Below, piece by piece: positions 1 through 8,788 of a stretch of DNA of 64,000 nt. Under the pieces are notes generated by a model. The model was not told the DNA's origin. It worked only from the letters and a program-made list of their open reading frames with translations, and searched no databases. Source of the stretch: Streptomyces massasporeus (lineage in GTDB: Bacteria; Actinomycetota; Actinomycetes; Streptomycetales; Streptomycetaceae). Within the stretch, counting starts at the first letter, position 1. Each line of letters opens with the position of its first letter. Made by a program: the position numbers and the translations under genes. The stretch lies in assembly GCF_014648995.1 (NCBI RefSeq), contig NZ_BMSE01000002.1:372001-436000 (forward strand), given 5' to 3'.

Positions 1-1099
1 CGCACATGCCCAGCAGCACCAGCCACGAGGCGAGCGCCAGATCCCGCTCCACGCGGCTGCGGGCCCGCTCGGTGTCGCCGTCCGCAAGAGCGCGCGCCAC
101 CACCGGGAAGGTGACGGTGCACACCATCAGCGACAGAGTCATCGGGATCTGGGCGACCTTCTGCGCGTAGTTCAGGTGCGAGATGGCACCGGCGGGCAGG
201 CCGGAGGCGAGGAAGCGCTCCGCGAGGACCTGCGACTGACGGCACAGGGCGAACAGGAGTACCGCGGCGATCAGGGCGAGTTGCATCGGCCGCTCCTCGA
301 CCACCGACCCGGCGCGGGCGAAGGGCGGCGCAGGCGACGCCAGTCGCCGCCACAGCGACGGCAGTTGCACCGCCACCATCAGACAGCCGCCCGCCGCGAC
401 CCCGACCGCGGCGGAACGCACGCCCCAGCCCTCGCCGAGGAGGAACATCGAGGCGATGATGCCGGTGTTGTAGGCGACGTAGATCGCCGCGGGTGCGAGG
501 AAACAGCGATGCGCCCGCAGGGCGGCACTGCAGTACCCGGCGAGCCCGAAGACCAGCACGCAGGCCGCCGTGATCCGGGTGCAGTCGACGGCGAGCCATG
601 GGTCCGGCAGGCCGGGAGCGAGCGCCCGGACCAGGTAGGGAGCCGTGCCGGCGATCAACGCCGCCACCGCGGCGAGGGCGAGGCAGAGCCGGGGCAGGGT
701 GGCGCAGACCAGGGCGCGGACCGGGTCGCCCGGTGCACCCCGGGCGCGGCGGGCCAGCGCCATGCTGAACGCCGGGATCAGCGCGATCGCCAGCCCGTCC
801 TCGATGAGCAGCGTGGCGGCGAACTCCGGAACCGTCCACGCCACCAGAAAGGCGTCCGTGTCGCTCCCGGCGCCGAACAGCCGCGCCAGCGACTGGTCGC
901 GCACCAGACCGAGCAGTGAACCGGCGATGGACAGCGACGCCGTGACGAGCGCGGCCCTGGCCAGGAAGCTTCCGGAGACCGACGACGACGCCGAGGCCCG
1001 GTCGGCCCCGTCGCCGGTCTTGGCGGCGACACGCGCCGGGGGCACGGTCGCCGCGTCGTCCGTGTCGGAGCCGGGGGACTGCGAAGGCACCACCGTCAT
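1..1099 (-). CDS. MurJ/MviN-family lipid-linked polysaccharide flippase (partial, C-terminus off window)
   Basis: Reading from 1099 down to the window edge gives a membrane protein with a hydrophilic N-terminal leader of about 45 residues and then a hydrophobic segment containing GLVRDQSLARLFGAG and DTDAFLVAW. These match the N-terminal signature of MurJ/MviN flippases, which move undecaprenyl-linked glycans across the membrane. The ATG at 1099 overlaps the TGA of the O-antigen-ligase-type gene (ATGA), so the two are translationally coupled at the end of an exopolysaccharide operon. That context suggests a polysaccharide repeat-unit flippase rather than the housekeeping lipid II MurJ. About 366 residues are visible, so roughly a third or more of the protein is missing at the C-terminus. 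Confidence 0.85.
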   Translation of the reverse strand, partial: MTVVPSQSPGSDTDDAATVPPARVAAKTGDGADRASASSSVSGSFLARAALVTASLSIAGSLLGLVRDQSLARLFGAGSDTDAFLVAWTVPEFAATLLIEDGLAIALIPAFSMALARRARGAPGDPVRALVCATLPRLCLALAAVAALIAGTAPYLVRALAPGLPDPWLAVDCTRITAACVLVFGLAGYCSAALRAHRCFLAPAAIYVAYNTGIIASMFLLGEGWGVRSAAVGVAAGGCLMVAVQLPSLWRRLASPAPPFARAGSVVEERPMQLALIAAVLLFALCRQSQVLAERFLASGLPAGAISHLNYAQKVAQIPMTLSLMVCTVTFPVVARALADGDTERARSRVERDLALASWLVLLGMC

Positions 1100-2436
1100 C
1101 GCGCCAGGGCCTCCTCGGCGCGCTCGCACACCTCGGTGCGGGGCGCCTTCGCACGCGCGTCGCCGGTCAGCGCCCACCACGCTCCGAGCCCCATGGCCAC
1201 GGCGATCAGCACGGTCGAGGGACCGCCGATGTCTCCGTACATGAAGTCGGTCAGCAGCCAGACCAGCAGCCCGCAGGCGACGAGCCCGCAGTCGAGTCCC
1301 GGGCCGCGGTCCCGGACGCGCACCACGCGCCGCACCCCGCACACCAGCAGCGCCAGCCAGCTCCCGGCGAGCGCGAGCAGCCCGATCAGGCCCTGCTCGC
1401 TCAGCACCAGCAGGTACATGTTGTGCGGAGACAGCAGCGGCTGCCTCTGGTACGCGGCTCCCGCGCCTTCGGTCTCGCTGCCCGACGACAGTGCAAGCGT
1501 CGCGTGCCCGTCCCGGTATTCGGGGAAGCCCTTCAGCCCGACACCCGTCAGCGGGTGCTGCCGCCAGATCTCCGTGGCGGACGCCCACAGGGTGTATCGG
1601 TCGACGACGGACTGGTCGGGGGCGTCGGCGACCTGGGCGATGCTGCCGATCCGCTGCTGCAGAAGCACCGAGCCCACGCCGAACCCGCCCACCAGGATCA
1701 CGCCCGCGGCGACCGCGGCCGCGGCCGCCTTGAGCGCGCGCCGCCATCCCGTCAGGACCAGTTGCACGCTGCACGTCAGGACGGTCGCGATCCAGGCTCC
1801 CCGGCTGAAGGAGAGCGCGAGCGGCAGCAGCAGCACCGCAGCGCACGCGGCGGCGGCCACCCGCTGCCGTACGGGCACCCGGCCCAGCGCGATCCCGACC
1901 GCGCACACCAGGCCGAGGGAGACCGCCGTCGCCATGCCCATCACATCGTGCGGCCCGAAGGTGCCCACCGCGCGGATGTTCGCGCCCTGGTAGGAGGCAC
2001 CGGTCCGGGTGATGAACTGGTGGACGCCGAGGGCCCCCTGACACAAACCCAGCCCCACGCAGGCCCAGGCCACCATCCGGAAGCCGGTCCGGTCGCGGAG
2101 CAGCAGCAGCACGGCCGCCGGAACGAGTACGAAGGTCTGCAGGTAGCGTCCCAGGCCGGTGAGCCCGGCCTGGGACGAGAACGCCCCCATGGCGGCGAGC
2201 GCGAGCCCCACGACCGGCAGGCCCAGAACCACGGCAGCGGCGGGCGACAGCGGGCGCCGCCGTTCGAGCGCGAGACGGATCACGCAGTACACCACCACCA
2301 GCCCGGAGAACACGTCGGCGGGCCCCGCGCCGTCCGTCGTCAGCGGCAGCGCCAGCAGGGCGGGTACGGCCACCACGAGCAGGGCCGGTGTCAGCGCGGC
2401 GACACGGCGGGGAAACGGTGTCAGTGCGAGGCTCAC
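1096..2436 (-). CDS. O-antigen ligase / polysaccharide polymerase (Wzy/WaaL-like) membrane protein
   Basis: A 446-residue polytopic membrane protein with about ten hydrophobic segments. It has a large extracytoplasmic loop (about residues 255-330) that includes DRYTLWASATEIWRQHPLTG and GVGLKGFPEYR, the Wzy_C (O-antigen ligase) signature, followed by SPHNMYLLVLSEQGLIG. Family members polymerise or transfer lipid-linked oligosaccharide outside the membrane. It lies between the sugar transferase gene (4-nt gap upstream) and the flippase gene (ATGA overlap downstream), which fits a role in capsule or exopolysaccharide assembly. The substrate cannot be read from the sequence, and polymerase versus ligase is not resolved. 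Confidence 0.85.
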   Translation of the reverse strand: MSLALTPFPRRVAALTPALLVVAVPALLALPLTTDGAGPADVFSGLVVVYCVIRLALERRRPLSPAAAVVLGLPVVGLALAAMGAFSSQAGLTGLGRYLQTFVLVPAAVLLLLRDRTGFRMVAWACVGLGLCQGALGVHQFITRTGASYQGANIRAVGTFGPHDVMGMATAVSLGLVCAVGIALGRVPVRQRVAAAACAAVLLLPLALSFSRGAWIATVLTCSVQLVLTGWRRALKAAAAAVAAGVILVGGFGVGSVLLQQRIGSIAQVADAPDQSVVDRYTLWASATEIWRQHPLTGVGLKGFPEYRDGHATLALSSGSETEGAGAAYQRQPLLSPHNMYLLVLSEQGLIGLLALAGSWLALLVCGVRRVVRVRDRGPGLDCGLVACGLLVWLLTDFMYGDIGGPSTVLIAVAMGLGAWWALTGDARAKAPRTEVCERAEEALAR

Positions 2437-2440
2437 GTCT

Positions 2441-3868
2441 TCAGCTCCCCGTGGGACGTACCACCGTGGCGGCGGTGCGCAGCAGGATGCAGACGTCCTG
2501 CCACAGGGACCAGTCGTCGATATAGGCGTTGTCGAACCGACAGCGGTCCTCGATCGAGGTGTCGCCGCGCAGACCGTGGATCTGGGCGAGGCCGGTGATG
2601 CCGGTCCGCATGCGGTGACGGACCGTGTAACCGGGGTAGGTCTGGCCGAACTGAGCCACGAAGTAAGGGCGTTCGGGCCTCGGTCCGACCAGGCTCATGT
2701 CGCCCCGCAGCACGTTCCACAGCTGGAGCAGTTCGTCGAGCGAGGTGCGCCGCAGCATCCGGCAGAACCACCGCATCTCGTTCTCGTTCGCCACGCTCCA
2801 CCGGGTTGCCGACTCGTGTTCGTCGACCGGGCGGTGTGTACGGAATTTCAGCAGCGTGAACGGCTTGCCGCCCCTGCCGATGCGCTCCTGCCGGAACACC
2901 ACGCCCGGCCCGTCGCTGATCCGCAGCGCCGCGGCGAAGGTCAGCAGCAGTGGGCTGACCAGAAGCAACAGCGTTCCCGACACCAGGATGTCGAGCGTCC
3001 GTTTGGCCACGCTGTCACGCCGGGCCGGGGACATGTCCAACCGCCGGCAGGAGAACCCGGCCAGCCGCTCCCGTGTCGCGTACGACGGGGAGTCGGCGTC
3101 GACCTCCCAGACCACGCAGCCCGACTCGGCCAGCGTCCGCAGCAGCGGCCCCTGTTCGGTGCGCACGGAAGGGTGCACGGTCAGTACCGCTCCCACCCCG
3201 TTCTGGATGACCGCACGCTCGACCTCCTCGGCGGTCGTCAGCACCGGCAGCGTCTCGGTGCCGTCCGGCTGCTCGGCTACGATGCCCACCGGCCGTACGC
3301 CGCACCGCGGGTGACGCAGTACGGCAGCGGCCACGCGCTGAGCGCTCGTGACCGGGCCGAGGACGAGTGCCGTGTGCGGGTGGCGCAGCAGCGCGGCGCG
3401 GCGCCGCGCGTGCACGACTCCGCGCAGCGCGCAGCAGGCCACCGCGTGCAGGGCGAGGCCTGTCAGCACGGCGCGGAGGGACAACGCGTGTTCCGGCCGG
3501 TACGCCGCCAGGAGCGCCGCGAGAGCCAGCCATGCCACCGCGATGCGACCGCACACGGCGGGCAGTTCCTCCAGCAGCCCCGGTACCGGTGGCCGCCCGT
3601 CGCGCCGGACCAGCAGCAGCGAGGTGACGATCAGCAGTGTGACGAGGAGCGGATGGCGCTGGGCCTCGCTGAGCGCGAAGGAGCCCGCCAGGGCGGCGAA
3701 GCCGTCGACGACGAGCAGCGGGACGGGTGAGGCCGACCGGACCGGGCGCCGTGGGGCGGACGGCCGGAAACCGGTGGCGGTGCCGCGCGGCGGCATGACC
3801 GAGACTGGTGAGGATCCGTGCTCCCGTGGCGGTACACCGGGGGAGGGCACGGTACGTTCGGCGGTCAC
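2441..3868 (-). CDS. Exopolysaccharide biosynthesis polyprenyl glycosylphosphotransferase (initiating sugar transferase)
   Basis: A 475-residue protein. The N-terminal half carries hydrophobic segments and a nucleotide-binding-like region. The C-terminal 190 residues are a bacterial sugar transferase domain: KRTLDILVSGTLLLLVSPLL membrane anchor, FRQERIGRGGKPFTLLKFRT, the catalytic-region RRTSLDELLQLWNVLRGDMS, LVGPRPE, and the closing GITGLAQIHGLRGDTS. These enzymes transfer a sugar-1-phosphate from a nucleotide sugar to undecaprenyl phosphate and so start repeat-unit synthesis. The GTG start at 3868 overlaps the TGA of the upstream glycosyltransferase (GTGA), so the genes are coupled. Confidence 0.9.
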   Translation of the reverse strand: MTAERTVPSPGVPPREHGSSPVSVMPPRGTATGFRPSAPRRPVRSASPVPLLVVDGFAALAGSFALSEAQRHPLLVTLLIVTSLLLVRRDGRPPVPGLLEELPAVCGRIAVAWLALAALLAAYRPEHALSLRAVLTGLALHAVACCALRGVVHARRRAALLRHPHTALVLGPVTSAQRVAAAVLRHPRCGVRPVGIVAEQPDGTETLPVLTTAEEVERAVIQNGVGAVLTVHPSVRTEQGPLLRTLAESGCVVWEVDADSPSYATRERLAGFSCRRLDMSPARRDSVAKRTLDILVSGTLLLLVSPLLLTFAAALRISDGPGVVFRQERIGRGGKPFTLLKFRTHRPVDEHESATRWSVANENEMRWFCRMLRRTSLDELLQLWNVLRGDMSLVGPRPERPYFVAQFGQTYPGYTVRHRMRTGITGLAQIHGLRGDTSIEDRCRFDNAYIDDWSLWQDVCILLRTAATVVRPTGS

Positions 3869-5115
3869 GAGTGGATGGACTCCCTGTACTCGGTGGGCTC
3901 GACGCGCTGTGTTGTCCGGTTCGCCTCGGCGCCACGTCCGGTGCCGAGCGGCTGACCGTGCTCAGCGCTGGGGGTGGTGGCGGTCCATGGGCCGAGCAGG
4001 TCGCGATAGACGTCCGAGACGGCCTCGGCGGTGTACCGCACGTCGTGCGTGGACAGCACGTGCCTGCGGCCCTGGTCGCCGAGCGACTCGCGCAGCAGCG
4101 GGTCTGCCAGCAGCGCGGTGACGGCCCGGGCCAGCGCCGCCGGGTCCTCCGGCGGGACCAGGCACGGGGTGGAGCAGGAGGGCGGCAGGCTCTCGCGGGC
4201 GCCGTCGACGTCCGTGACCACCACCGGCCGCCCGCAGGCCATCGCCTCCAGCGGCGCCAGGGCCATGCCTTCCCAGCGGGACGGCAGAACGACGAGATCG
4301 GCGGCCTGGTACCAAGGGGAGGCGTCGGCGACGGCTCCCACGAACACCACGGATGCCGGGGCGACTTCGCGAAGCCTGTCGCAGTCCGGCCCGTCGCCGA
4401 CCAGAACGAGGCGGGCGTCCGGTACCTGCTGTTCGACGGTCTCCCAAGCCCGCAGCAGGAGGTCCTGGCCCTTCTGCCGGCACAACCGCCCCACGCACAC
4501 GGCGAGCGGTGCCGCCGGGTGGATGCCGGCGAGCGGGGCAAGCCCGGCCCGTACGGCGTCCGCGGTGGCCGGACGGAACCGATCCGGGTCGATGCCGTTG
4601 GGGACGACGGTCCACCGGCCGGTGATCCTGGCACCCATGCCGGTAGCGCGTTCCGCCTCACTCACACACACCACGCGTGAGGCCCAACGCGCCCCCCAGC
4701 GTTCCCACATGAGCGCCAGGGTCGCGGTGCCCCCGCCGACCGCCTCGAACGACCAGGCGTGCGGCTGGAAGACCGTAGGGATCCGCCCGCGTACCGCGAG
4801 GCGTCCGGCGAGCCCGGCCTTCGCGCTGTGGGCGTGCACCAGATCCGGACGCACCTCGTCGATCACCCGTGCCAGATGCCGTACCTCCCGGACGAGCGAC
4901 GCACCGGGCGACCGCGCCGCGTGCCAGTTCCGTACGCGCGCGCCGAGCGTCCGCAGCCTCGTGGTGAGCGCGCTGTCGGGGCAGGCGACGGTGACGTCCA
5001 TGCCGTCCGAGAGTTGTGCCTGGACCAGGTCCGTGACGACGCGCGCGACGCCGCCGTCCACCGGCTGGGTGAGGTGCAGGACTCTGGGGTGTGGTGCGGC
5101 GGATGAGAGATGCAT
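3865..5115 (-). CDS. GT4-family glycosyltransferase (GT-B fold)
   Basis: A 416-residue cytoplasmic glycosyltransferase. The N-terminal domain has VLHLTQPVDGGVARVVTDLV, typical of the acceptor domain. The C-terminal domain has CVGRLCRQKGQDLLLRAW, LVGDGPDCDRL and the sugar-nucleotide-binding VVLPSRWEGMALAPLEAMAC with the EX7E glutamates. I chose the ATG at 5115 because a GAGGAA ribosome-binding site sits 9 nt upstream. The reading frame is open to a GTG at 5208, but that start would overlap the next gene and add an Arg-rich leader. It probably extends the lipid-linked repeat unit begun by the adjacent sugar transferase. Donor and acceptor are unknown. Confidence 0.88.
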   Translation of the reverse strand: MHLSSAAPHPRVLHLTQPVDGGVARVVTDLVQAQLSDGMDVTVACPDSALTTRLRTLGARVRNWHAARSPGASLVREVRHLARVIDEVRPDLVHAHSAKAGLAGRLAVRGRIPTVFQPHAWSFEAVGGGTATLALMWERWGARWASRVVCVSEAERATGMGARITGRWTVVPNGIDPDRFRPATADAVRAGLAPLAGIHPAAPLAVCVGRLCRQKGQDLLLRAWETVEQQVPDARLVLVGDGPDCDRLREVAPASVVFVGAVADASPWYQAADLVVLPSRWEGMALAPLEAMACGRPVVVTDVDGARESLPPSCSTPCLVPPEDPAALARAVTALLADPLLRESLGDQGRRHVLSTHDVRYTAEAVSDVYRDLLGPWTATTPSAEHGQPLGTGRGAEANRTTQRVEPTEYRESIHS

Positions 5116-5165
5116 GTGCGCGGATTCCTCGCTCGCGAAGGCGTACGGGGCGGGCGGCGGCGTAC

Positions 5166-6254
5166 TCACCGCCGTGCGTCGACGGCGACGAAGAGCACGC
5201 CGGCCCACGCCGCGTCCTGGAGAGACCGGATCCGGAAGGTCGCCTCGTCACCGGCTTGCAGCAGGCCGCTTCCGAGATCGAACACGTCGGAGTCGTAACC
5301 GAGGTTGTTGGCGTAGGCGGGCACACGTGCCGCATCCGCTCCCGGCTCACTGATGGTGGAGTTCAGGACGTCGTCCTGCGGGTTGGCGGTGTTGGTGAGG
5401 GCGGACTCGGCCTGGCCGGTCGACACGGTGAGCGAGTCGCCGGTGGTGCGGCGGTCGCCGTTGTACGCCGTCAGGCCCACACGGCCCCACGCTCCCGCGG
5501 CGAACCCCAGGCCGGACAGGCGGATCTCCTGTCCCGAACCGGAGCTCAGCGGGGTGAAGCCGTCCCAGACCGCGAGGTGCCGCAGCGGCTCGGCCGGGTT
5601 CTCGTAGGCGACCACGAGGGTCCAGCCGCCCCAGGCCCCGGCCGTCGACCTGCCCATGGCGATGTTGATCTGCGCCACGGTGTACAGGCCCGCTCCGCCC
5701 TCCCGCACCAGCCGTGTCACGTCGGCGGAGGCCTGGAAGGCGTCCATGCCGTCCATGACGCGGTGTCCGACCATCGTGTCCGCGAGCAACTGCTTGTACT
5801 CGCCGCCGGGTTCGGCGATCAGCACGCGCCCGTTGTCCTCCGGCGGCTTCTGCTCGCCCACGCGCAGGTTGCCGCCCCAGTAGAGGCGTGCGTACGTCAC
5901 CCGGGCGCCGTTGGGGAGACGGACCTCCGCGCGGGAGGAGTTGTAGGTGTTGGCGTCGCGGTCGACATCGACGTAGAACATGTCGAAGTCGCCGTTCACA
6001 CCGGAGCCGCCTGCCTGGGCGTCCGGGCATGAAGGGCTCTGAGCCGTGCGGCAGGTGATCGATGCGTTGGCCGCGCGTACGATGCCGCCGTGCTGGAGCG
6101 TGCGGTACCGCTCGGCGAAGCTGAGGCTCTCGGCCTCCGGTGCGGGTGCGGCCGCCGGCGCGGCCGCCGGGGAACTGCCGGCTGCCCACACGGCGGCAAG
6201 GGCGAGGACGCCCACGGTCGCGCGGCGAATCAGCGGGCCAAGGGAATGGCGCAT
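5166..6254 (-). CDS. Secreted protein of unknown function (DUF3344-like)
   Basis: A 362-residue exported protein. The start at 6254 gives a classical signal peptide (MRHSLGPLIRRATVGVLALA, then an Ala-rich cleavage region); the frame stays open about 330 nt further upstream without export-like or conserved sequence. The mature part includes GSGVNGDFDMFYVDVDRD, TYARLYWGGN, and GGWTLVVAYENP, features I associate with DUF3344-type secreted beta-rich actinobacterial proteins. It sits 50 nt upstream of the glycosyltransferase gene and probably heads the same transcription unit. A surface role linked to the exopolysaccharide is a guess from position only. Confidence 0.75.
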   Translation of the reverse strand: MRHSLGPLIRRATVGVLALAAVWAAGSSPAAAPAAAPAPEAESLSFAERYRTLQHGGIVRAANASITCRTAQSPSCPDAQAGGSGVNGDFDMFYVDVDRDANTYNSSRAEVRLPNGARVTYARLYWGGNLRVGEQKPPEDNGRVLIAEPGGEYKQLLADTMVGHRVMDGMDAFQASADVTRLVREGGAGLYTVAQINIAMGRSTAGAWGGWTLVVAYENPAEPLRHLAVWDGFTPLSSGSGQEIRLSGLGFAAGAWGRVGLTAYNGDRRTTGDSLTVSTGQAESALTNTANPQDDVLNSTISEPGADAARVPAYANNLGYDSDVFDLGSGLLQAGDEATFRIRSLQDAAWAGVLFVAVDARR

Positions 6255-6654
6255 GACCGGTTGTTGCCCTTTCGGAACAGGTGGCCGCGGCAGAGCGCCA
6301 CGAGTGCGATGTGTCCGCGCTGAGGAGTGCGTCGGGCGGTTCGCAACTCTAGTCATCAACCGGACATAGTCGATGAAATACGTGTCAAACCTGACAGTGT
6401 GTCGGAATCGTGAAATTGCAAGTCTTCGCCGTCTCCGGCCGTCGGCTCGCCCTCGAGCAGCGCCTCCGCTCGACGGCGGGCCGCCGCATTGCTCCGCCAG
6501 GGACCGGGGTGGTGCGCCCTGACGAACCGCCTGATCAGGCCGGACACGGCGAAAGAGTGAAGTGTGGAATCCCGAAAAGCGCATGAGCGGTTGCGGGAAG
6601 TCGTGGGGGCTTCCACGGTTGGCTCAAGATCCAACGCCGTCGAAAGGAATCCCC
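6255..6654. other. Divergent intergenic region, no gene seen
   Basis: 400 nt separate two divergently transcribed secreted-protein genes, so promoters for both must lie here. The part around 6345-6420 is the least GC-rich stretch and the best candidate for the minus-strand promoter. I see no convincing conserved ORF, RNA or repeat; the frames open across it look like extensions of the flanking genes. Confidence 0.5.
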
Positions 6655-7350
6655 ATGTGTGCTCTGCCCGCACGGCGCATCGCGTCCGGCGCACTCTGCG
6701 CCGCCCTTCTGGTCGGGATCACCGGCCCTGTCGCCATGGCGGCCGACTCGTCCCGCGGGCACGGCCATGTGGCGCCCGAGGCCCGGCTGCCCGGCGCGGA
6801 TGCGCGACTCGCGCAGGTCGGGAAACGGAACTGGGGCGAGCTCGCCCCTGTCGCCGACCTGCTGAGGACCGTGCTCCGGGACAGCAACGGCAGACTGCCC
6901 GCGGCCGAGGCCAGGAGGCTGGGGGACGCCGCGAAGGCCGCCCTGGCCGAGGCGGCCGCCAACGGTGCCGGAACCTCGCTCATGTCGACGGTTGTGCGGC
7001 TGCCGGCTCCCGCCCTGCCCGCCGCGGCCCCCGGGATGTCGGTGCCGCGCGCCGCCGCCGACCCCGTGACCGACCTGCTGGACCTCGTACTCGGAGCGGT
7101 CGACGGCCTCCTGGAGGCGATCACCTCAGCTGCCGGCGGCGTTCTCCCCTCGGTCGACGGCCTGCTGACCGGGGTGGACGACCTCCTCGCCGCGCTGACC
7201 GCGGGCGAGCTGTCGTTCCAGGACGAATCCGATGAGTCGACGCCGTCCGACGAGGTGCCCGGCGAGTCGTCGACGTCGGACCCTGCGGAGACGGCCGTCA
7301 CGCTCCCCGATGTGCCGCTGCTGACGCCGGTGCTGCCGCCGACCCCTTGA
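6655..7350 (+). CDS. Small secreted protein of unknown function
   Basis: A 231-residue protein with a signal peptide (MCALPARRIASGALCAALLV, cleavage near AMAADS). The mature part is Ala/Leu/Val-rich with short repeated amphipathic segments such as VTDLLDLVLGAVDGLLEAI and SVDGLLTGVDDLLAALTAG, then an acidic Ser/Asp/Glu tail. The ATG at 6655 is preceded by AAAGGA 7 nt upstream. No domain is recognised; helical DLL-x-A repeats suggest a helical or coiled-coil surface protein. A strong hairpin follows directly, so it is probably transcribed alone. Confidence 0.7.
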   Translation: MCALPARRIASGALCAALLVGITGPVAMAADSSRGHGHVAPEARLPGADARLAQVGKRNWGELAPVADLLRTVLRDSNGRLPAAEARRLGDAAKAALAEAAANGAGTSLMSTVVRLPAPALPAAAPGMSVPRAAADPVTDLLDLVLGAVDGLLEAITSAAGGVLPSVDGLLTGVDDLLAALTAGELSFQDESDESTPSDEVPGESSTSDPAETAVTLPDVPLLTPVLPPTP

Positions 7351-7356
7351 GCCCCC

Positions 7357-7398
7357 ACAGTCGTGGTGCCGACCACAGGGGAGCGGCGCCACGACTGT
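7357..7398 (+). terminator. Factor-independent terminator after the 6655-7350 gene
   Basis: A 15-bp inverted repeat (7357-7371 with 7384-7398, one G.U pair) with a 12-nt loop is followed by a T-rich run (TTGTTCTTCGGTCTTTT). Confidence 0.8.
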
Positions 7399-7535
7399 TG
7401 TTCTTCGGTCTTTTAATAGATCTCGTATGAGGTATTGGCAATCTTCGGCATCTCCGGTTCCGCCCAGGCGAGGGCTCGTTAGGCAGGGCGACAGAATCCC
7501 CTCCGGCGACGCGCGTTGCCGAAGAAAGGAACACG

Positions 7536-8096
7536 ATGAAGTCTCTGAAGGCTGCCGCCGTCTTTGCCGGATCCCTGATCGCCGCAGGTTCCGCCACGCC
7601 CGCGTTCGCCCAGGACGTCATGGTCGCTCCGAGCGCCCCCGCTGCTCAGAGCGCTCCGGATGTGCAGGCTGCTCCGGTCGCGCAGGCGGCTCCGGTTGCT
7701 CAGGCGGCTCCGGTTCAGAGTGCTCCCGTCGCCCAGAGCGCACCGGCGGTTCAGAGTGCCCCGGTCGCCCAGCCCGCTCCGGCTCCCCAGGCTGTTCCGG
7801 CTCCCCAGGCTGCTCCGGCTCCCCAGGCTGCTCCGGTCGCTCAGCCCGCTCCGGCGGTTCAGAGTGCTCCGCCCGCTCCGCCTGCCCCGATTGCTCAGCC
7901 CGCCCCCGCTCCTCAGCCTGCTCCGGCCGCTCAGAGCACGCGCGACCTGGCGTCCACCGACCTCACCGGCGGCGTGAGCACCAAGGTCCCCCTGGACGTG
8001 ACCGCCGAAGGCAAGGAGTCGCTGGTCCACACGGCGAAGAACGCCGCTTCCACGGTCAACGACGCCAAGCCGGTGCACGGCAACCTGTGGTTCTAG
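7536..8096 (+). CDS. Secreted Ala/Pro/Gln-rich low-complexity protein
   Basis: A 186-residue protein with a clear signal peptide (MKSLKAAAVFAGSLIAAGSA, cleavage after AFA). Residues about 30-130 are a low-complexity array of xAPVAQ-type units (APVAQ, QAAP, QSAP, PAPQ), likely extended and cell-wall spanning. The C-terminal 50 residues are ordinary sequence (DLASTDLTGGVSTKVPLDVT) and probably form the functional end. The start at 7536 has GAAAGGA 8 nt upstream. No domain is recognised. A long hairpin follows, so the gene is probably monocistronic. Confidence 0.75.
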   Translation: MKSLKAAAVFAGSLIAAGSATPAFAQDVMVAPSAPAAQSAPDVQAAPVAQAAPVAQAAPVQSAPVAQSAPAVQSAPVAQPAPAPQAVPAPQAAPAPQAAPVAQPAPAVQSAPPAPPAPIAQPAPAPQPAPAAQSTRDLASTDLTGGVSTKVPLDVTAEGKESLVHTAKNAASTVNDAKPVHGNLWF

Positions 8097-8112
8097 GGCG
8101 CGAAGCACGCCC

Positions 8113-8157
8113 TGCGGAGGGCCGGTCCTCGGAAAGTCCGAGCACCGGCCCTCCGCA
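8113..8157 (+). terminator. Hairpin terminator after the 7536-8096 gene
   Basis: Perfect 14-bp arms (8113-8126 with 8144-8157) enclose a loop that itself can pair (cctcgg/tccgag). There is no T tract, as is common for Streptomyces terminators. Confidence 0.7.
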
Positions 8158-8296
8158 CATGTCCACCCGGTGACGCGGCTCGCTCTCTCCCCCCCGGAAC
8201 GGATACCGGTGATCACTTGTCTGGCCGCACGGCGGTAACCGCACGGGACATCCGGAGGTTATGGCTGCGACACCGGAACCGGACGAGGAGCGGACC

Positions 8297-8788
8297 ATGG
8301 CCGTCAGCATCGGCGGGGGACAGGCCGGGGACGGAGCGCCGGTCCCGGCGCGACCCGTACCGGGCCGTACACGGCGGGAGGCGGCGCGCGCTCTGCGGTT
8401 CTGCGCCTTCGCCGCCGCTGTGACGGCCCCGGTGGCCGCCGCCCTCCGGACGCAGCGCCCCGGACCCGGGGGCGCCCCGAGCGGCACCGTCTTCGCCGAG
8501 ACCTATCGCGGCCGCCGTATCGGCATGGTGTGGACCCCACCGCATGGCCCGGCCGGACAGGGCCGTTGGTACGTCACTGTGGACGGCCGCCCTCTGCACC
8601 TGATGCGCCGGGCCGACGGCACCTGGCTGAGCATGGTCGACCACTACTGCTCCTACCCCTCACCGCTCGAGGCCGCCCGTGCCGCCGTCGACGCACTCGG
8701 CCCCGGTCAGCGACTGCGTGAGCCTGCCCAGGGGCCGGGAGGCGCGGGCCACATGCACATGGAGAACCGGCGTGGCGTACGTACGTAG
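8297..8788 (+). CDS. melC1: Tyrosinase copper chaperone (MelC1/MelD1 family)
   Basis: A 163-residue MelC1-type protein. The N-terminus has an Arg-rich segment and hydrophobic stretch (RTRREAARALRFCAFAAAV) like a Tat signal. The conserved domain (residues about 80-150) contains FAETYRGRRIGM, VTVDGRPLHLMRR, DGTWLSMVDHY and SYPSPLEAARAAVDALG, the MelC1 core. MelC1 delivers copper to apotyrosinase and carries it through Tat export. I chose the ATG at 8297 because GAGGAG lies 6-7 nt upstream; the alternative ATG at 8261 has GGAGG only 2 nt away. The gene overlaps the tyrosinase start. It could be the melD rather than the melC paralogue. Confidence 0.9.
   Translation: MAVSIGGGQAGDGAPVPARPVPGRTRREAARALRFCAFAAAVTAPVAAALRTQRPGPGGAPSGTVFAETYRGRRIGMVWTPPHGPAGQGRWYVTVDGRPLHLMRRADGTWLSMVDHYCSYPSPLEAARAAVDALGPGQRLREPAQGPGGAGHMHMENRRGVRT

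Noticed and set aside
7657..7940. Possible CRISPR-like or minisatellite array
   Set aside because: The repeats are in frame and encode an Ala/Pro/Gln-rich segment of a secreted protein; units are far too short and irregular for CRISPR.
8261..8296. ATG at 8261 as start of the tyrosinase chaperone
   Set aside because: GGAGG is only 2 nt from that ATG, while 8297 has a well-spaced GAGGAG.
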